Origin: an uncultured Litoreibacter sp.
GTDB lineage: Bacteria > Pseudomonadota > Alphaproteobacteria > Rhodobacterales > Rhodobacteraceae
DNA length: 9,495 nucleotides
NCBI GenBank assembly: GCA_937928335.1
Contig: CALFWN010000005.1
Span: 1-9,495 of the forward strand
Direction: 5' to 3'
The number at the start of each line of letters is the position of its first letter. Position 1 is the first letter of the stretch. Positions 6,941 through 9,495 of this stretch are shown piece after piece. The notes beneath the pieces are model-generated. The model made no database searches, was not told the origin of the DNA, and worked only from the letters and a program-made list of their open reading frames with translations. The translations under genes were made by a program, and so were the position numbers.

Positions 6941-6992
6941 TGTCCCAATTTGGGGAAACAGCAGATCTGTTTTGTCCCAAAATGTCCCAAAT
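6941..6992 (+). repeat. Three TGTCCCAA repeats with competing hairpins between serC and serA
   Basis: TGTCCCAA occurs at 6941-6948, 6973-6980 and 6983-6990. A single complementary run, TTTGGGG (6949-6955), sits between the first and second copies. One fold pairs TTTGGG (6949-6954) with CCCAAA (6976-6981) and AAACAG (6956-6961) with CTGTTT (6967-6972) around the loop CAGAT. An alternative pairs ATTTGGG (6948-6954) with CCCAAAT (6986-6992), ending three bases before GAGGAG. There is no U-run that would make it a standard intrinsic terminator. It could set the serC:serA ratio by mRNA processing or ribosome access, or act as a DNA operator. Confidence 0.55.
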
Positions 6993-6995
6993 CAA

Positions 6996-7001
6996 GAGGA
7001 G
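6996..7001 (+). promoter_or_regulatory. serA: Strong serA ribosome binding site
   Basis: GAGGAG lies 7 bases upstream of the ATG at 7009. It fixes this start over an in-frame ATG at 6913 that would lie inside serC. Confidence 0.75.
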
Positions 7002-7008
7002 AGCCCAC

Positions 7009-8604
7009 ATGGCCCCCAAAGTACTCGTTTCCGATAAACTGTCTGAAACCGCCGTCCAGATCTTCCGCGACCGCGGCATCGAGGTCGACTTCATGCCCGA
7101 GCTCGGCAAGGACAAGGCCAAGCTGCTGGAGCTGATCCCGCAATATGACGGGCTGGCCATTCGCTCGGCCACCAAAGCGACCGAGAAACTGATCGCTGCC
7201 GCAGGCAATCTCAAGGTGATTGGCCGTGCGGGTATCGGGGTTGACAATGTTGACATCCCTGCCGCGTCAAAGAAGGGGATCATCGTGATGAACACCCCGT
7301 TTGGCAACATGATCACCACCGCCGAACACGCCATCGCCATGATGTTCGCGGTGGCACGGCAAATCCCTGAGGCCAGCGCCTCGACCCATGCCGGGAAGTG
7401 GGAGAAATCCAAGTTCATGGGGGTCGAGCTGACCGGCAAGACCCTTGGTGTCATCGGGGCGGGAAACATTGGCGGCATCGTCTGCGAACGTGGTGTGGGC
7501 CTTAAAATGAAGGTGATCGCCTATGACCCTTTCCTGTCCGAGGAACGTGCCGAGAAGCTGAATGTGACCAAGGTGGAACTGGACGAGCTTTATGCGCGCT
7601 CCGACTTCATCACCATGCATGTGCCCGCCACCGACAAGACCCGCGGCATGATCAGCGCAGAGGCGATTGCCAAGATGAAGAATGGCGTGCGGGTCGTGAA
7701 TTGCGCACGGGGCGGTCTGGTGGATGAAGAGGCCCTGGCCGAAGCCTTGAAGGCCGGCAAAGTCGCCGGGGCCGCGTTTGACGTCTTTGCTGTTGAGCCT
7801 GCCACGCAAAGCCCTTTGTTCAATCTTTCCAACGTCGTAGTGACCCCCCACCTTGGCGCCGCAACCACCGAGGCGCAGGAAAACGTGGCATTGCAGGTCG
7901 CCGAACAGATGTCGGATTTCCTGCTGACGGGTGCCGTGTCAAACGCGCTCAACATGCCATCCGTGACCGCCGAGGAGGCCAAGGTCATGGGCCCCTGGGT
8001 CAAGCTGGCAGAGCATCTTGGGGCTTTCATTGGCCAGATGACCGACGAGCCGCTGAAGGAAATTCAGATCACCTATAACGGCGCGGTCTCGTCAATGAAC
8101 CTGGAGGCGCTGAACTGCGCGGGCGTGGCGGGCATCATGAAGGCGTCGAACCCTGACGTGAACATGGTTTCCGCCCCTGTGATTGCCAAGGAGCGCGGGG
8201 TGAAGATCTCCACCACGACGCAGGATAAATCCGGCGTGTTTGACGGCTATATCAAGATCAACGCAGTAACCGCCGAGCGCGAACGCTCGATTGCGGGGAC
8301 GGTGTTCTCGGATGGCAAGCCCCGGTTTATCCAGATCAAGGGCATCAATATTGACGCGGAGATTGGCCAGCATATGGTCTATACCACCAATGAGGACGTG
8401 CCGGGCATCATCGGCACTTTGGGCCAGACAATGGGAGAGAATAACGTGAACATTGCGAACTTCACCCTGGGCCGGTCCGGCGCAGGCAAGGATGCCATTG
8501 CGTTGCTTTATGTGGATGCTGTTGTGCCTCAGCCGATCCTGGAAAAGCTGGAAGAGACCGGCCTGTTCAGTCAGGTCAAAACCCTGCAATTTGACGTCGC
8601 CTGA
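7009..8604 (+). CDS. serA: D-3-phosphoglycerate dehydrogenase SerA, long form with ACT domain
   Basis: NAD-dependent enzyme of 531 residues that commits 3-phosphoglycerate to serine synthesis by oxidising it to 3-phosphohydroxypyruvate. The substrate-binding half includes GRAGIGVDNVDIPAA. The nucleotide fold has GAGNIG at 150-155. Catalytic residues are Arg234 (NCARGGLVDE), Glu263 (FAVEP) and His281 (TPHLGAAT), with spacing usual for the family. After about residue 310 comes an intervening (ASB-type) regulatory domain, then a C-terminal ACT domain containing NEDVPGIIGTLG and VNIANFTLGR, which in relatives binds serine for feedback control. The length matches the type 1 long form. The stop TGA shares its last base with the ATG of the next gene (TGATG), so the phosphatase downstream is probably in the same transcript. 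Confidence 0.97.
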   Translation: MAPKVLVSDKLSETAVQIFRDRGIEVDFMPELGKDKAKLLELIPQYDGLAIRSATKATEKLIAAAGNLKVIGRAGIGVDNVDIPAASKKGIIVMNTPFGNMITTAEHAIAMMFAVARQIPEASASTHAGKWEKSKFMGVELTGKTLGVIGAGNIGGIVCERGVGLKMKVIAYDPFLSEERAEKLNVTKVELDELYARSDFITMHVPATDKTRGMISAEAIAKMKNGVRVVNCARGGLVDEEALAEALKAGKVAGAAFDVFAVEPATQSPLFNLSNVVVTPHLGAATTEAQENVALQVAEQMSDFLLTGAVSNALNMPSVTAEEAKVMGPWVKLAEHLGAFIGQMTDEPLKEIQITYNGAVSSMNLEALNCAGVAGIMKASNPDVNMVSAPVIAKERGVKISTTTQDKSGVFDGYIKINAVTAERERSIAGTVFSDGKPRFIQIKGINIDAEIGQHMVYTTNEDVPGIIGTLGQTMGENNVNIANFTLGRSGAGKDAIALLYVDAVVPQPILEKLEETGLFSQVKTLQFDVA

Positions 8605-9326
8605 TGCTCTACGTCATTGGTGACATCCACGGTCAACTGGCCCAGCTGGACCGCGCCCTGTCCCTCATCGAACGCGATGGGGGCCGGGATGCGGAGGTCG
8701 TGTTTGTCGGCGATTACACCGACCGGGGGCCAGAAAGCCGCCAGGTGATCGAGCGGCTGATGGCCGAACGCGATGCCGGGCGGAACTGGACATTCATCAA
8801 GGGCAACCATGACCGCATGTTTCAGTGGTTCATGGAGGACGAACCCCGGCAAGAACCGCATCTGCCGATCCAACTGTCATGGCAGCATAAGCGCCTGGGC
8901 GGGCTGACGACGCTGGCCTCCTACGGGGTGGATGTCTCGGGCGAGCCGCGGCTGAGCACGCTGCACGCAGAGGCGCGCGCCAAAGTGCCTGCCTCCCATA
9001 TCGAGTTTCTGACGCATAACCCGCTATATTATGAGACCGAAGATTTGTTCATCGTTCATGCGGGCATCCGTCCTGGCGTGCCGCTGGCCGCGCAGACGGA
9101 ACAGGACATGTTGTGGATCAGGCAAGGGTTTATCGACGACCAGACACCGCATCCCAAACTGATCGTGCATGGGCATACGGCGGTTGATTATCCCGAGCAT
9201 TGCGGCAACCGGGTCAATCTGGATGGCGGGGCCGGTTATGGGCGCGACCTGTGGCCTGCGCGGTTTGACGGAGCCGGTTGCACGCTGCTGACGATAAATG
9301 GCGAGCGGCCGCTCAGTCCTTCCTGA
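8604..9326 (+). CDS. Metallophosphoesterase, PrpA/ApaH-like
   Basis: Calcineurin-type phosphoesterase of 240 residues, predicted cytoplasmic. All metal-binding blocks of the family are visible in order: GDIHG (6-10), GDYTDRG (36-42), GNHD (67-70), the histidine in IVHAGIRPG, and HGHT. This block pattern is typical of bacterial Ser/Thr protein phosphatases of the PrpA/PrpB type and of diadenosine tetraphosphatase ApaH. The protein is shorter than ApaH, so a protein phosphatase or general phosphoesterase is favoured. The start overlaps the serA stop by one base and has no separate strong ribosome binding site, pointing to translation by re-initiation after serA. The 3' end overlaps a convergent membrane-protein gene by 14 bases. 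The substrate is unknown; a link to serine metabolism rests on position only. Confidence 0.88.
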   Translation: MLYVIGDIHGQLAQLDRALSLIERDGGRDAEVVFVGDYTDRGPESRQVIERLMAERDAGRNWTFIKGNHDRMFQWFMEDEPRQEPHLPIQLSWQHKRLGGLTTLASYGVDVSGEPRLSTLHAEARAKVPASHIEFLTHNPLYYETEDLFIVHAGIRPGVPLAAQTEQDMLWIRQGFIDDQTPHPKLIVHGHTAVDYPEHCGNRVNLDGGAGYGRDLWPARFDGAGCTLLTINGERPLSPS

Positions 9327-9495
9327 TCAACCCGGTGATTGCCGCCGCCCCCAAAGCCGTCACAATCCAGCCGATAGCAATGGCAAACCAGCGCAGCCAC
9401 CATCCTGTGTGGCCCCAATCGGAGCGTGAGGTTGACGGCGCCCAGGCGGATTCCTGACCCAGAGAAATGATAGGCACCACCAGATCGGCAGCATA
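9313..9495 (-). CDS. C-terminal end of a membrane protein, truncated by the window edge
   Basis: The minus strand is open from the window edge (base 9495) to a TGA at 9313-9315, giving 60 residues with no start in the window. The sequence begins YAADLVVPIISLGQESAW, continues with a Trp-rich linker, and then has one clear membrane helix, WFAIAIGWIVTALGAAAI, before a short basic tail GLIRKD. This pattern, a motif resembling LxPxIxLxQExxW followed by a last helix and a short charged tail, is one I associate with C-termini of integral membrane proteins of unknown or channel-like function in proteobacteria; I cannot name the family. Translation is plausible because the frame is uninterrupted and the hydrophobic segment is coherent. 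It converges with the metallophosphoesterase gene. Confidence 0.65.
   Translation of the reverse strand, partial: YAADLVVPIISLGQESAWAPSTSRSDWGHTGWWLRWFAIAIGWIVTALGAAAITGLIRKD

Noticed and set aside
6252..7478. Long minus-strand open frame of 408 codons opposite serC and serA
   Set aside because: It lies antisense to two certain genes, its sequence has no recognisable motifs, and such long antisense frames are common in high-GC DNA.
9236..9418. Minus-strand frame of 60 codons at the right end
   Set aside because: It is in a different frame from the membrane-protein end at 9313-9495, which has a coherent helix; this one looks like shadow translation.

Overview
The window looks like chromosomal DNA of an alphaproteobacterium, most likely Rhodobacteraceae (Roseobacter group). 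The reasons are high-GC coding with dense, overlapping genes, a serC-serA pair divergent from serB, an alphaproteobacterial-type SerC, and a serC leader that resembles the alphaproteobacterial serC RNA motif. This taxonomic call rests on recognition, not on a search. I see no transposase, phage gene, tRNA, rRNA or CRISPR array.

Left part (1-4150, + strand) is an acyl-CoA catabolic cassette. It holds the 3' part of an acyl-CoA dehydrogenase, a one-chain ADP-forming acyl-CoA ligase (CoA-binding and phospho-histidine half fused to an ATP-grasp half), and a CaiD-like carnitinyl-CoA dehydratase/enoyl-CoA hydratase. The ligase and hydratase are joined by an ATGA overlap. Together they could activate an acid with CoA, desaturate or reduce it at C2-C3 and hydrate it. 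The CaiD likeness points to carnitine, crotonobetaine or a similar short acid, but the substrate is not proven. Between the dehydrogenase and ligase lies a 200-bp element bounded by 32-bp imperfect inverted repeats. Its right arm supplies the ligase ribosome binding site.

The centre (4147-8604) is a complete phosphoserine pathway on two divergent operons. On the minus strand serB (phosphoserine phosphatase) is followed, through an ATGA overlap, by a class I SAM-dependent methyltransferase whose stop codon is interleaved with that of the hydratase. On the plus strand serC (phosphoserine aminotransferase) and serA (3-phosphoglycerate dehydrogenase) follow a structured leader. The 73-nt serC-serA gap contains three TGTCCCAA copies that can compete for one pairing partner.

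The right part (8604-9495) holds a metallophosphoesterase of the PrpA/ApaH-like group that overlaps the serA stop by one base. The last 183 bases are the C-terminal end of a membrane protein on the minus strand, convergent with the phosphatase and overlapping it by 14 bases.

Flow through the centre: SerA makes 3-phosphohydroxypyruvate from 3-phosphoglycerate, SerC transaminates it to phosphoserine, and SerB dephosphorylates that to serine. I found no clearly new defence or mobile system. The best leads are the Asp in place of Glu at the catalytic-base position of the dehydrogenase, the inverted-repeat element that carries a ribosome binding site, and the two RNA structures in the ser operon.
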